DNA of 54,845 bases, taken from positions 1-54,845 of the forward strand of contig JAZQRM010000003.1 of NCBI GenBank assembly GCA_045629585.1, given 5' to 3'. Shown here in pieces: positions 41,750-50,466 of this stretch (positions are counted from its first letter, which is position 1; every line of letters begins with the position of its first letter). Source of the DNA: Taishania sp045629585. GTDB taxonomy: Bacteria > Bacteroidota > Bacteroidia > Flavobacteriales_D > Crocinitomicaceae. The translations under genes and the position numbers were made by a program. Below the pieces are notes generated by a model, which was given only the letters and a program-made list of their open reading frames with translations, did not search any database and had not been told where the DNA came from.

Positions 41750-42979
41750 TTATGCATCCAATTCTCCAGCAATCACATTCATACTTGATAAAGTCAAAAC
41801 GGCATCTGATATCGTTTGTCCTGTAATCATCTCTGGATATGCTTGGTAATAAATAAAACAAGGTCTTCTAAATTGTAAACGGTAAGGTGTCCGTCCACCA
41901 TCGGATATTAAGTAATATCCAAGTTCTCCATTCCCACCTTCTACACATGTGTAAACTTCTCCAGCAGGAACTGGCGTTTCTCCCATGATGATTTTGAAAT
42001 GGTAGATTAATGCTTCCATCTTGGTGTAAACATCTGATTTATTCGGTAAATAAAACTCGGGTAAATCAGCTTTGTAATCGCCATCAGGAAGGTTATTATA
42101 GGCTTGCTCAATGATGCGCAATGATTGACGAATCTCTTCTTGTCTCACTTGAAAACGATCATAAGTATCACCATCTTTTCCTACTGGAATGTCAAAATCA
42201 AAGTCTTCATAGGAACAATAAGGACTCATGACACGGATGTCGTAATCTACTCCAGCAGCACGCAAGTTTGGCCCTGTAAAGCCATATTCCATTGCGCGTT
42301 CCGCTGAAATTGGTCCAACCCCAATGGTACGATCCATAAAAATGCGATTACGATCCAACATGGAGTTGAATTCATTAAACGCTGTTGGGAAAGTCTTCAA
42401 GAAATGTTGAAGTTTTTCATGGAAACCAGGAGTGAAATCTCTTTCAAATCCTCCAATACGACCAATGTTTGTCGTTAAACGAGAACCACAAACTTCTTCG
42501 TACATGTCGTAAATGGCCTCACGTTGTTGGAATACCCAAGTAAATCCGGTTAAAGCACCAGAATCGACTCCAATTACTGAATTACATATCAAGTGGTCAG
42601 CGATACGTGCTAACTCCATGATTATGACACGCATGTAGTCCACACGCTTTGGTATCTTTGCACCGATTAATTTTTCAACTGCTAAATGCCAACCAATGTT
42701 GTTGATTGGAGAAGAACAGTAATTTAAACGATCTGTTATCGGTGTTATTTGGTGGTAGGGACGTCGTTCGGCTAATTTTTCAAATGCACGATGAATGTAA
42801 CCTACCGTTTGTTCTGAGGACAAAATCTTCTCCCCATCTACTTTTAGGATATTTTGAAAAATACCGTGAGTAGCCGGGTGAGTTGGTCCTAAGTTCAGCG
42901 TAGCAATTTCGCCTTCAATGGTATCAATTGATTCCCACTGATTAATTGCGTTGTTTGATGTATGCTTTAATTCGCTCAT
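41750..42979 (-). CDS. nuoD: NADH-quinone oxidoreductase subunit D
   Basis: The 409-residue 49-kDa-type subunit that forms the quinone site with NuoB. It has the conserved Leu-Gly-Pro-Thr-His-Pro-Ala-Thr-His-Gly loop near 31-40, whose His is close to the quinone head group, Gly-Arg-Ile-Gly-Gly near 172, and a C-terminal Asp-Ala-Val-Leu-Thr-Leu-Ser-Ser-Met-Asn segment. It is not fused to NuoC, as in many Flavobacteria. It lies 11 bases after nuoC. Confidence 0.97.
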   Translation of the reverse strand: MSELKHTSNNAINQWESIDTIEGEIATLNLGPTHPATHGIFQNILKVDGEKILSSEQTVGYIHRAFEKLAERRPYHQITPITDRLNYCSSPINNIGWHLAVEKLIGAKIPKRVDYMRVIIMELARIADHLICNSVIGVDSGALTGFTWVFQQREAIYDMYEEVCGSRLTTNIGRIGGFERDFTPGFHEKLQHFLKTFPTAFNEFNSMLDRNRIFMDRTIGVGPISAERAMEYGFTGPNLRAAGVDYDIRVMSPYCSYEDFDFDIPVGKDGDTYDRFQVRQEEIRQSLRIIEQAYNNLPDGDYKADLPEFYLPNKSDVYTKMEALIYHFKIIMGETPVPAGEVYTCVEGGNGELGYYLISDGGRTPYRLQFRRPCFIYYQAYPEMITGQTISDAVLTLSSMNVIAGELDA

Positions 42980-42990
42980 AAGTCTTAGTA

Positions 42991-43500
42991 CTATCTTCCG
43001 AAGAAGCGATTGTCTTTATCTTGACGAGTTTGATCTTCTAAGTGATATTCTTTACGCAAAGGATGGTAATCCATGTCGTCCATATTTAATATACGGGTTA
43101 AATTTGGATGACCATTAAATTGAATTCCGTAGAAATCAAAAGTTTCACGCTCTAACCAATTAGCACCTGTAAATAGATCTGTGATGGTTGCAATGTTTGG
43201 TTGTTCGATTGGCAAATATGCCTTTAAACGGAAACGCACATTATTGGTCCAACTGTGCATATGGTAAACTACGCAAAGTTCTCTTCCTTTTTGTTCCGGG
43301 TAATGAATCCCCGTAAGGTTGGTTAAGAAATTAACCTTCATTTCCGGATGTTCTTTCACCCATTTGATGATTGCGTGTACTTCCGTAGGTTGCACTTCTA
43401 TGTTTAACATTTCATATGCTTCATCATGTGCCAATACAGCTTCTCCAAATTGACTTTGGATGGCAGTAAGTATCGCTTCATTGGTCCAATTATTTTCCAT
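42991..43500 (-). CDS. nuoC: NADH-quinone oxidoreductase subunit C
   Basis: A 30-kDa-type peripheral-arm subunit of about 169 residues. The conserved Glu-Arg-Glu-Thr-Phe-Asp-Phe-Tyr-Gly-Ile-Gln-Phe segment and His-Pro-Leu-Arg-Lys-Glu-Tyr near the C-terminus are present. The ATG at 43500 overlaps the nuoB stop by 11 bases and is preferred. The longer reading from 43584 would add 28 residues encoded inside nuoB that do not resemble NuoC. Confidence 0.94.
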   Translation of the reverse strand: MENNWTNEAILTAIQSQFGEAVLAHDEAYEMLNIEVQPTEVHAIIKWVKEHPEMKVNFLTNLTGIHYPEQKGRELCVVYHMHSWTNNVRFRLKAYLPIEQPNIATITDLFTGANWLERETFDFYGIQFNGHPNLTRILNMDDMDYHPLRKEYHLEDQTRQDKDNRFFGR

Positions 43501-44053
43501 CTCCAATGTTGTTTTCGATTTTATAATTTTCCAATAATTCTTTGTATTCTGGAGAATTACGACGACGCAAAGATTCATGACCAACTAAAGCCTGAATATT
43601 CATTACTCCATCAATAATTTGTTCAGGTCGTGGGGGACACCCTGGTACATAAACATCTACAGGTATGATACGATCAATCCCTTGTAAAACAGAATAGGTA
43701 TCAAAAATCCCTCCTGATGAAGCACAAGCCCCTACAGATAAAACCCATTTTGGCTCTGACATTTGCTCATATACTTGACGTAAAACGGGTGCTAATTTTT
43801 TAGAAATAGTACCAGCAACGATCAACAAGTCTGCTTGACGTGGAGAAAAGGACATGCGTTCCATCCCAAATCGTGCAATGTCATAATTAGGGGACATGGT
43901 AGCCATATATTCTATACCACAACATGAAGTAGCAAAAGGTAAAGGCCACAAGGAGTTTTTCCGAGCAGCTCCAATTACAGTATCTAATGTCGTCAATTGA
44001 AAACCGTCATAGTTGATAGCTTTCGATACTCCGTCTTCTGTTATTTTTCCCAT
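43490..44053 (-). CDS. nuoB: NADH-quinone oxidoreductase subunit B
   Basis: The 187-residue subunit holding the terminal cluster N2 next to the quinone site. Tandem Cys ligands are in Ser-Cys-Cys-Gly-Ile-Glu-Tyr-Met-Ala near 43-51. The other two are in Gly-Ala-Cys-Ala-Ser-Ser-Gly-Gly and Val-Pro-Gly-Cys-Pro-Pro-Arg-Pro-Glu. The start overlaps nuoA by 13 bases, suggesting coupled translation. Confidence 0.97.
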   Translation of the reverse strand: MGKITEDGVSKAINYDGFQLTTLDTVIGAARKNSLWPLPFATSCCGIEYMATMSPNYDIARFGMERMSFSPRQADLLIVAGTISKKLAPVLRQVYEQMSEPKWVLSVGACASSGGIFDTYSVLQGIDRIIPVDVYVPGCPPRPEQIIDGVMNIQALVGHESLRRRNSPEYKELLENYKIENNIGDGK

Positions 44054-44406
44054 TCTAAAGCACCTTTTTTAAGTACATAAATGAATCCTGTAAGGAAGAA
44101 AGCAATGAACACAATCACAGCAATCAATCCTTCTAATTGTAATTTCATGAAGTTTACCGCGTAAGGGTAAAAGAAAATCAATTCGATATCAAACAATACA
44201 AATAAGATCGCGATAACGAAATAGCGAATAGAAACTGGAAAACGAGCATCTCCCTCTGATTCAATTCCACACTCCCAATTCTGATCCTTCTTTTTGGAAC
44301 GAAGATTGGGTCCTAATTTTGGAACTAACAATAAAGTAGCAAGTACGAATCCTAATACAAGTAGTGCCTGTATCAGCACTGGGATGTAATCCTGAGCGTT
44401 ACTCAT
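44041..44406 (-). CDS. nuoA: NADH-quinone oxidoreductase subunit A
   Basis: A 121-residue membrane subunit with three hydrophobic helices and the conserved loop Trp-Glu-Cys-Gly-Ile-Glu-Ser-Glu-Gly-Asp-Ala-Arg-Phe-Pro followed by Phe-Asp-Ile-Glu-Leu-Ile-Phe-Phe-Tyr-Pro. It is the first gene of the nuo operon, and a promoter lies just upstream. Confidence 0.96.
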   Translation of the reverse strand: MSNAQDYIPVLIQALLVLGFVLATLLLVPKLGPNLRSKKKDQNWECGIESEGDARFPVSIRYFVIAILFVLFDIELIFFYPYAVNFMKLQLEGLIAVIVFIAFFLTGFIYVLKKGALEWEK

Positions 44407-44690
44407 AAGTTTGTAAAATTGTTAAACAACAAATTTAAAAACTTAACGCTGTATATCAATTGGTTAATTGGTTAGTGGTAGTGGGTAAGCTTTGTAAATG
44501 TTTAATTTGTTCTGTTTTATGGTTAATTATCCTAAATTATAAAGTTTGATTATCAAGTGATTATGTGATTGTTAATTTTTACTTAAAATCAATCTAAATT
44601 AGATAATGATTGGTAAATCCTATTTTGTTTTTGGTGTATTTTCTTTTTTTAAACTTAGTTTTAAATTAAATTTAGAGGGTTGAAAATGAA
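44407..44690. other. AT-rich intergenic region upstream of nuoA
   Basis: A 284-base gene-free stretch between nuoA and a small membrane protein gene, both on the minus strand. It contains the nuo promoter (44430-44459) near its left end and otherwise only A/T-rich sequence with short TTAATT-type repeats. No terminator with a clear stem was seen for the membrane protein gene. Confidence 0.7.
44430..44459 (-). promoter_or_regulatory. Promoter of the nuo operon
   Basis: On the minus strand, TTG (44457-44459) is followed after 19 bases by TAAATTTG (44430-44437), an exact match to the Bacteroidota -33/-7 consensus with typical spacing. Transcription should start near 44423, leaving a leader of about 17 bases before nuoA. 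Confidence 0.7.
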
Positions 44691-45008
44691 TCACTTTCTT
44701 GATCTAATAACGTGTAAAGCAAAGTGAAGTAACAAATAGATAAATAAGACAAGTTGGGCAAGTAAAGTGATAAGTGCAAGAATAAACAGTTGGCTATAAA
44801 TACTTGTATTTTCGACAGTATTTAGTTGTAGTTGAACCCCAATTTGTAGAAAGAAAACGCAAGTGAGTAGGCACGCTATAAAGGAAAGTGAAATCGATAA
44901 TGTATAAGAAGGATGACGTTTTTTATTTTTTGGTCGTCTTCCTAAATAGTAAGCTATAATACTGATTAATAAAGATAGAATGTAGATGAAAAAATAGGTA
45001 GTTATCAT
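44691..45008 (-). CDS. Small hypothetical membrane protein
   Basis: A 105-residue protein with three hydrophobic segments (about 3-22, 40-60 and 70-98), a basic loop Gly-Arg-Arg-Pro-Lys-Asn-Lys-Lys-Arg after the first and a basic C-terminus Arg-Ser-Arg-Lys. This is consistent with an inner-membrane protein following the positive-inside rule. No family is recognised. A TATTTTTG element on the minus strand at 45013-45020 sits almost at the start codon, so the transcript may have little or no leader. The function is unknown. Confidence 0.55.
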   Translation of the reverse strand: MITTYFFIYILSLLISIIAYYLGRRPKNKKRHPSYTLSISLSFIACLLTCVFFLQIGVQLQLNTVENTSIYSQLFILALITLLAQLVLFIYLLLHFALHVIRSRK

Positions 45009-45033
45009 ACCCCAAAAATATTGGCTTTATACG

Positions 45034-45061
45034 TTGATTATAGGTAAGATTCGTATTTTTG
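45034..45061 (+). promoter_or_regulatory. Candidate promoter of the esterase gene
   Basis: TTG at 45034-45036 and TATTTTTG at 45054-45061 match the -33/-7 pattern with a 17-base spacer. The start site would fall at or next to the ATG at 45067, so the transcript may be leaderless. Confidence 0.45.
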
Positions 45062-45066
45062 TGAAC

Positions 45067-45798
45067 ATGAGAAGTTTTATAACTGTTTTATTCTGTGTTA
45101 TTTTAGGGACTGTTTCTGCACAAAAACACTTGGAGGTGGTTCGAACAGATGGACAATATCCTTACTGGATGTATTTGCCAAACGATTCTATTTTAAATAA
45201 TACTCCACCATTACTCGTTTTTCTACATGGTAGAAGTTTGTCTGGTACAGATATTGAACGCGTTAGAAAATATGGTGTGATTCATGAAATTGAGAAAGGA
45301 CGAGAGGTTCCAGCAATCGTTGTTGCTCCGCAGTTGCCAAGTGGCCCATGGGTACCATCAAAAGTAGATGCAATTATTGAAAGTATAATTGAACAATATA
45401 AGGGAGATCGATCAAGAATTTATGTTGTTGGTATGTCCTTAGGAGGATATGGTACTTTGCACTACTGTGGAACTTATCCCGATAAAGTAGCTGCAGCAGT
45501 TGCGCTATGCGGAGGAGGGAATGAAAGGGACGCAAAGAATTTAACGAAGGTGCCATTGTGGATACAACATGGTGATCGCGATAGAGCTGTACCAAAATCA
45601 GAATCGGATAAAATTGTTAATGCAATAAGAAAAATTGATGGAAAAAATTTAACTTACACGGTCGTTAAAGGTGCTGATCACGGAGCACTAGAACGTGTTT
45701 TTCGCACTAACGCAATGTATGATTGGCTTTTTAAGCATAACAAAAAAATAGAAGTGAGCGAACAACAATCTGAAACCTCAACAGAAAATAAACTTTAA
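45067..45798 (+). CDS. Secreted alpha/beta hydrolase (esterase)
   Basis: A 243-residue enzyme with a signal peptide (ending Val-Ser-Ala-Gln at residue 19). The fold is an alpha/beta hydrolase of the esterase/dienelactone hydrolase kind: oxyanion region Phe-Leu-His-Gly-Arg at 52-56, nucleophile Ser124 in Gly-Met-Ser-Leu-Gly-Gly (122-127), acid Asp172 in His-Gly-Asp-Arg-Asp-Arg-Ala-Val-Pro, and His205 in Gly-Ala-Asp-His-Gly. It acts in the periplasm or outside the cell; the ester substrate is unknown. The ATG at 45067 is preferred over 45034 because it directly precedes the signal peptide. The next secreted protein gene follows after 12 bases. Confidence 0.85.
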   Translation: MRSFITVLFCVILGTVSAQKHLEVVRTDGQYPYWMYLPNDSILNNTPPLLVFLHGRSLSGTDIERVRKYGVIHEIEKGREVPAIVVAPQLPSGPWVPSKVDAIIESIIEQYKGDRSRIYVVGMSLGGYGTLHYCGTYPDKVAAAVALCGGGNERDAKNLTKVPLWIQHGDRDRAVPKSESDKIVNAIRKIDGKNLTYTVVKGADHGALERVFRTNAMYDWLFKHNKKIEVSEQQSETSTENKL

Positions 45799-45810
45799 AA
45801 GTCTTAGCAT

Positions 45811-48144
45811 ATGAAGCATCTCGTTCTAATTAGCTTATTTTTCAGTATTAATTGCTTCGTCTTTGGACAGTTTAATATGACTTTTCAAGGAAGACTGGAT
45901 TATGGAGTGTTACATGACGCTCGTTTAAGTAGTATTTGGGGATATGTTGATGAAACAGGTAATGAATATGCATTAGTCGGAACTTCTAAAGGAACATCTA
46001 TTGTAAATGTTTCAAATCCAACAAGTCCTTTCGAAGTCGCTTGGATTGCTGGTGAAACAAATCAATGGAGAGAAATTAAAACTTTTGGGAATTATGCCTA
46101 TGTTTCTACGGAAGCAGAGGAAGGTTTGTTGATTATTGACTTGTCTCCATTGCCGCAAAGTACAAATTTACCCTACAGCTATTATTTCGGAAATTCAGGG
46201 GTGACATTTCAAAGTCATCATACTTTATGGATTGATGATTTAGGTTATTTATATCTCTTTGGTACAAATTATGGAATTGGTGGCGGAATTATTTGTGATT
46301 TGAATGTATCTAGGACAAATCCACCTGTAGTAGCTACTTTTTCGAATACTTATATTCACGACGGGATTGTAAATGGAGATCGATTGTATACCGGGAATAT
46401 TCAGGAAGGTTATTTTCAAATTTATGACATTATAGATAGAAGAAATCCAGTGCTATTAGGACAACAAACGACTCCACATTCGTTTACACATAATGTTGCA
46501 CCAACTCCAGATAATAACTTTGCGTTTACAACTGATGAACGTGCAAACGCTTTCATTGCATCTTATGACGTGAGTGATCCCACCAATATTAGAGAATTGG
46601 ACCGTATCCGCTCAACGGAAAATACAGCCATTATCCCTCATAATGTACATTACAAAGACAATAATTTTTTAGTAACAAGCTACTATACAGATGGTGTAGT
46701 TATTCATGATGTCACTTATCCTTACAACATGGTGAAGGTAGGACAGTTTGATACCAGCCCATTGAATTCGCCAACTTTTGGAGGTTGTTGGGGTGTTTAC
46801 CCCTATTTGCCATCTGGAAATTTAGTCGCTTCAGATATTGAACTAGGTCTATTTGTCATAGCTCCCACTTACAAAAGAGGGGCGTACCTTGAAGGTGTAG
46901 TGTATGATGCGGCAACCAATGAAATTATACATGGAGCAAAGGTTCAGTTACCTGATCGCTCCAAATTTTCTAATGATGAAGGTTTTTATGCAAATGGTAT
47001 GGGAACCTATGGATTAATGGATGTTAGATTCGAAAAAATCGGTTATTATCCCCAAATAATTCAAGTTAATTTTCAGGAAGGAGTAAAGGTAGAATTAGAT
47101 GTCTATTTGGTTCCAATGCCCTTATTTCCTTTGGAAATAATTGTAAAAGATGCGGAAACACAGCAGCCCATTTTGGAGGCAAATATCGCAATCGATCACA
47201 TTTCTAATGAGTTAATTTATGAAGGTTTGTCTAACGGATTAGGAGAGCGAACCTTTCAATTGGCTTATGAAGAGGAATATAGCTTATCTGTTAGTATATG
47301 GGGCTATAAGAATTATTGTGAAACACAACTAATAACCGAAAATACGCAAAGAATAATCATTGAACTTGAAAAAGGATATGCAGATAATTTTAGAGCAGAT
47401 TTGGGATGGCAGACTACTGCAACCGCTTATGAAGGCTTGTGGGAAAGAGCAATCCCGGTAGAATCTGAAGGAGGTGCAAATCCAGGGTATGACTCTTTTG
47501 ATTGTGATAAGTATGCATACCTCACGGGTAATAGCAGTGTTTTTGGCATTAGCGCAGATGATGTAGAAGGCGGGATCGTTCGGCTCATATCTCCCATGAT
47601 GGATTTAAGAAGTTATACCAACCCCCATATTAATTTTCATTACTGGTTTTATAACTTCTACGGGCAAGGACCGCTAGAGGATAAATTGGAAGTGAGCATA
47701 AGCAATGGAAGTACTTCTGTTATAATCGCGTCAATTGGCAAACCAGAGGAGTATAACCAAATGTTTAGTTGGTATTACAAATCAATACCAATTAGAGATT
47801 TAATTCCAGTAACGGAGTTCATGCAAGTGATTTTTAAAACAGAAGATTTTGACGATTCAAGAAATATAGTGGAGGCTGCGATTGACAACTTTTCTGTAAC
47901 GAATGAAAATGCAATGTCAACTGAGGATATTAAAAATGAACTGATCATACTCTTTCCGAATCCATTTTCGGACGAGTTAAAAATAAGTACGCCTTTTATG
48001 GAACAGATTCAGATAACAGATATTCAAGGTAAAGTATTAAAATTAGAGTGGAAAAAGGAAGGCGTTTTATCGACGGAAAATTGGACACCGGGAATTTACC
48101 TTGTGAATGTTGGAACCGAGGTCAAAAAAGTGGTTAAAAAGTAG
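45811..48144 (+). CDS. Choice-of-anchor-B-type secreted protein, T9SS type A sorted
   Basis: A 777-residue protein. A signal peptide (ending Val-Phe-Gly-Gln) is followed by an LVIVD-repeat propeller-like region at about 25-355, with Gly-Thr-Ser-Lys-Gly-Thr and a His-Asn-Val segment near 227. Two carboxypeptidase-regulatory-like beta domains cover about 355-425 and 428-510. A jelly-roll-like domain spans about 520-705 (Gly-Trp-Gln-Thr-Thr-Ala-Thr-Ala). The C-terminal 75 residues have Leu-Phe-Pro-Asn-Pro-Phe and Trp-Thr-Pro-Gly-Ile-Tyr-Leu-Val, a type A T9SS signal. The substrate or ligand is unknown. Confidence 0.85.
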   Translation: MKHLVLISLFFSINCFVFGQFNMTFQGRLDYGVLHDARLSSIWGYVDETGNEYALVGTSKGTSIVNVSNPTSPFEVAWIAGETNQWREIKTFGNYAYVSTEAEEGLLIIDLSPLPQSTNLPYSYYFGNSGVTFQSHHTLWIDDLGYLYLFGTNYGIGGGIICDLNVSRTNPPVVATFSNTYIHDGIVNGDRLYTGNIQEGYFQIYDIIDRRNPVLLGQQTTPHSFTHNVAPTPDNNFAFTTDERANAFIASYDVSDPTNIRELDRIRSTENTAIIPHNVHYKDNNFLVTSYYTDGVVIHDVTYPYNMVKVGQFDTSPLNSPTFGGCWGVYPYLPSGNLVASDIELGLFVIAPTYKRGAYLEGVVYDAATNEIIHGAKVQLPDRSKFSNDEGFYANGMGTYGLMDVRFEKIGYYPQIIQVNFQEGVKVELDVYLVPMPLFPLEIIVKDAETQQPILEANIAIDHISNELIYEGLSNGLGERTFQLAYEEEYSLSVSIWGYKNYCETQLITENTQRIIIELEKGYADNFRADLGWQTTATAYEGLWERAIPVESEGGANPGYDSFDCDKYAYLTGNSSVFGISADDVEGGIVRLISPMMDLRSYTNPHINFHYWFYNFYGQGPLEDKLEVSISNGSTSVIIASIGKPEEYNQMFSWYYKSIPIRDLIPVTEFMQVIFKTEDFDDSRNIVEAAIDNFSVTNENAMSTEDIKNELIILFPNPFSDELKISTPFMEQIQITDIQGKVLKLEWKKEGVLSTENWTPGIYLVNVGTEVKKVVKK

Positions 48145-48174
48145 TCGATTATAAAATCAACTAATTAATTATAT

Positions 48175-49146
48175 TTGTCAAAAAGCAAAAGATTGGAAGA
48201 TATTCTAGATATTTCAGTAGTTGTTCCTTTATTTAATGAGGACGAGTCATTACCCGAATTATTCGCGTGGATTAAACGTGTTATGACGGCAAATCAATTC
48301 TCCTATGAGGTGGTGTTTGTCGATGACGGAAGTACGGATAAATCATGGAGTATAATCGAACAATTAGCGAAAGAACATTCTGAAGTAAAAGGAATTAAGT
48401 TTCAACGTAATTACGGGAAGTCAGCTGCCTTACACAAAGGTTTTGAGCTAGCACAAGGTAACGTAATCATTACAATGGATGCCGATTTGCAAGATTCGCC
48501 TGATGAAATACCAGAATTGTATAGAATGATAATGGAGGACGGGCTTGATGTCGTTTCTGGATACAAAAAGAAAAGATACGACCCAATCTCCAAAACAATT
48601 CCAACTAAATTATATAATTGGACAGCAAGACGCCTGTCAGGGATTCAGTTAAATGATTTTAATTGTGGACTAAAAGCCTATAAAAAAGCTGTAGTAAAGT
48701 CGATTGAACTTTATGGAGACATGCATAGATACGTTCCTGTATTAGCCAAATTCGCTGGTTTTAATAAAATCGGGGAAAAAGTGGTCATCCACCAAGCACG
48801 TAAATATGGTGTAACTAAATTCGGATTGAACCGATTTGTTAATGGTCCACTAGACTTGTTGACAGTTGTCTTTATGGGCAAATTTGGAAAAAAACCAATG
48901 CACTTTTTTGGAGCAATTGGGTTACTACTATTTATGATCGGATTTGGTTTCTTCTTTTACATCGCAATCGATAAATTATTTTTTGACAAATTAGCCACAA
49001 AAATCGCTGATAGAACAGAGTTTTACCTAGCACTTGTGGCAATGATTACAGGTGTGCAGTTTTTTTTAACAGGTTTTATGGCAGAAATGATTGGACGCAA
49101 TTCTTCTTCTAGAAATGTATATTTGGTGGAAAAAATAATTGAGTAA
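48175..49146 (+). CDS. GT2 glycosyltransferase with two C-terminal helices
   Basis: A DPM1/ArnC-like polyprenyl-phosphate sugar transferase of 323 residues counted from a TTG start. A GT-A domain has Val-Asp-Asp-Gly-Ser-Thr (49-54) and the metal-binding Asp-Ala-Asp-Leu-Gln-Asp (102-107). Two transmembrane segments lie near 243-270 and 280-305, anchoring it to the inner membrane. It probably adds a sugar to undecaprenyl phosphate. No ATG precedes the conserved region: candidates are TTG at 48175 and TTG at 48193. A TATATTTG sequence at 48170-48177 overlaps the first; if it is a promoter element, the second is the start. The HAD gene follows after one base. Confidence 0.88.
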   Translation: MSKSKRLEDILDISVVVPLFNEDESLPELFAWIKRVMTANQFSYEVVFVDDGSTDKSWSIIEQLAKEHSEVKGIKFQRNYGKSAALHKGFELAQGNVIITMDADLQDSPDEIPELYRMIMEDGLDVVSGYKKKRYDPISKTIPTKLYNWTARRLSGIQLNDFNCGLKAYKKAVVKSIELYGDMHRYVPVLAKFAGFNKIGEKVVIHQARKYGVTKFGLNRFVNGPLDLLTVVFMGKFGKKPMHFFGAIGLLLFMIGFGFFFYIAIDKLFFDKLATKIADRTEFYLALVAMITGVQFFLTGFMAEMIGRNSSSRNVYLVEKIIE

Positions 49147-49147
49147 A

Positions 49148-49681
49148 ATGTCATTTACAATTGATAAATCGTGGACACTTTTTCTAGATAGAGACGGGGT
49201 GATCAATACCCGAAAAATGGATGGATACATAGAGTCTGTTGAAGAATTTGAGTTCTCGCCAGGGGTGCTAGATGCCTTAAAAATCTTAAAATCCATTTTC
49301 GGGAAAATTGTCGTAGTAACCAATCAACAAGGTATTGGTAAAGGGCTTATGACAACGTCGCAATTGTTTGAAATTCATGAACACATGCTAACCGAAGTAT
49401 CACAATATGGAGGACATATTGATCGTTGTTATTTTGCTCCTGACTTAGCATCGCCTGATAATAGTATGCGTAAACCAAATGGGGGTATGGCTCTACAAGC
49501 ACAAAAGGATTTTCCTGAAATCATCTTCTCCAAAGCTGTAATGGTCGGCGATAGTGATTCAGATATAGAATTTGGTATGAATCTTGGAATGAAAACAGTT
49601 CGGATTGGAGGAGACGATAACAAGTCACCAGAGGCAGATAAACACGTTAATTCATTAATCGATTGGGTAAATACTTTATGA
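49148..49681 (+). CDS. HAD-IIIA phosphatase, GmhB/HisB-N-like
   Basis: A 177-residue HAD-superfamily phosphatase. The nucleophile motif Leu-Asp-Arg-Asp-Gly-Val (Asp14 and Asp16), Val-Thr-Asn-Gln-Gln-Gly-Ile-Gly, Arg-Lys-Pro-Asn-Gly-Gly-Met and Val-Gly-Asp-Ser-Asp-Ser-Asp are all present. The closest match in pattern is heptose-1,7-bisphosphate 7-phosphatase, but the zinc-binding Cys of that enzyme are not present in the loop before Arg-Lys-Pro. The sugar-phosphate substrate is uncertain. The ATG at 49148 is preferred over the TTG at 49139 and begins right after the GT2 stop codon. The stop overlaps the next start (ATGA). Confidence 0.87.
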   Translation: MSFTIDKSWTLFLDRDGVINTRKMDGYIESVEEFEFSPGVLDALKILKSIFGKIVVVTNQQGIGKGLMTTSQLFEIHEHMLTEVSQYGGHIDRCYFAPDLASPDNSMRKPNGGMALQAQKDFPEIIFSKAVMVGDSDSDIEFGMNLGMKTVRIGGDDNKSPEADKHVNSLIDWVNTL

Positions 49682-50445
49682 AACAATTACTTCTTATAAG
49701 TTTATTTTTAAGTAGCGCTATAATTGCAATTGCACAAACAAATGTAAAAGACGCTAAAGGACGCAAACAAGGATTATGGATTAGTTATTATACAAACTCA
49801 CGCGTGCCAGAATATCAAGGGGAATTTAAAGACAATATTCCGCAAGGGACTTTTACTTATTATTATAAAAATAACAAACCAAAGGCCATTTTGAAACATG
49901 AAAATAACGCATCCAGAACAACTGCATACATGTATTACGAGGATGGGAAGTTGATGGCGGTTGGAACTTATAAGAATCAACAAAAAGATTCCGTTTGGAC
50001 CACCTTTAATGAGGATGGGCGATTAGTCATGAAGGAAAGCTTCAAGAATGGAAAACTCGATGGCCCTAAAAGATTGTACTATTTACCTTCTGATCCAAGT
50101 GATAAAAGAGAAATTTGTATAAGTATCTATAATTACAAAGATGGAGAAGTGGAAGGTGATTTCGTGGAATATTACCCGACTGGTCAGTTGAAGAAGAAAG
50201 GTAGTTATTTGAACCATAGAAGACATGGAGAGGTGATTACCTATGAATTGGATGGAAAAAAAATGGCAGTAGAGCATTATCATAAAGGACAAGCACATGG
50301 ATGGTTTATCGGTTATGAAAGAGACGGCTCTGAAGGACAAAGACGTTATTTTTATTACGGCAGAGAATTGAAAGGTAAAGAGCTGGAAATAAATATGCAA
50401 TCTCAAAAAAAGAATGGACAAAATCCAAATATTGGTTATCATTAA
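49678..50445 (+). CDS. YwqK/MORN-repeat-like secreted protein
   Basis: A 255-residue protein with a signal peptide (ending Ile-Ala-Ile-Ala-Gln). It consists of repeats of about 20-24 residues with a Tyr/Trp and Gly pattern, such as Gly-Leu-Trp-Ile-Ser-Tyr-Tyr, Gly-Thr-Phe-Thr-Tyr-Tyr-Tyr and Gly-Asp-Phe-Val-Glu-Tyr-Tyr-Pro-Thr-Gly, as in YwqK/MORN-type proteins. The YwqK label stems from a B. subtilis antitoxin-like protein; no toxin partner is visible here, so a toxin-antitoxin role is not supported. The start at 49678 overlaps the HAD stop by 4 bases, which places it in the same operon. Confidence 0.8.
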   Translation: MKQLLLISLFLSSAIIAIAQTNVKDAKGRKQGLWISYYTNSRVPEYQGEFKDNIPQGTFTYYYKNNKPKAILKHENNASRTTAYMYYEDGKLMAVGTYKNQQKDSVWTTFNEDGRLVMKESFKNGKLDGPKRLYYLPSDPSDKREICISIYNYKDGEVEGDFVEYYPTGQLKKKGSYLNHRRHGEVITYELDGKKMAVEHYHKGQAHGWFIGYERDGSEGQRRYFYYGRELKGKELEINMQSQKKNGQNPNIGYH

Positions 50446-50466
50446 ACTTCTTTGTAATTTTCATAT

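Noticed and set aside
49678..50445. Toxin-antitoxin system suggested by the YwqK name
   Set aside because: No toxin gene is next to it, the protein has a signal peptide, and the MORN-like repeats alone do not indicate an antitoxin.
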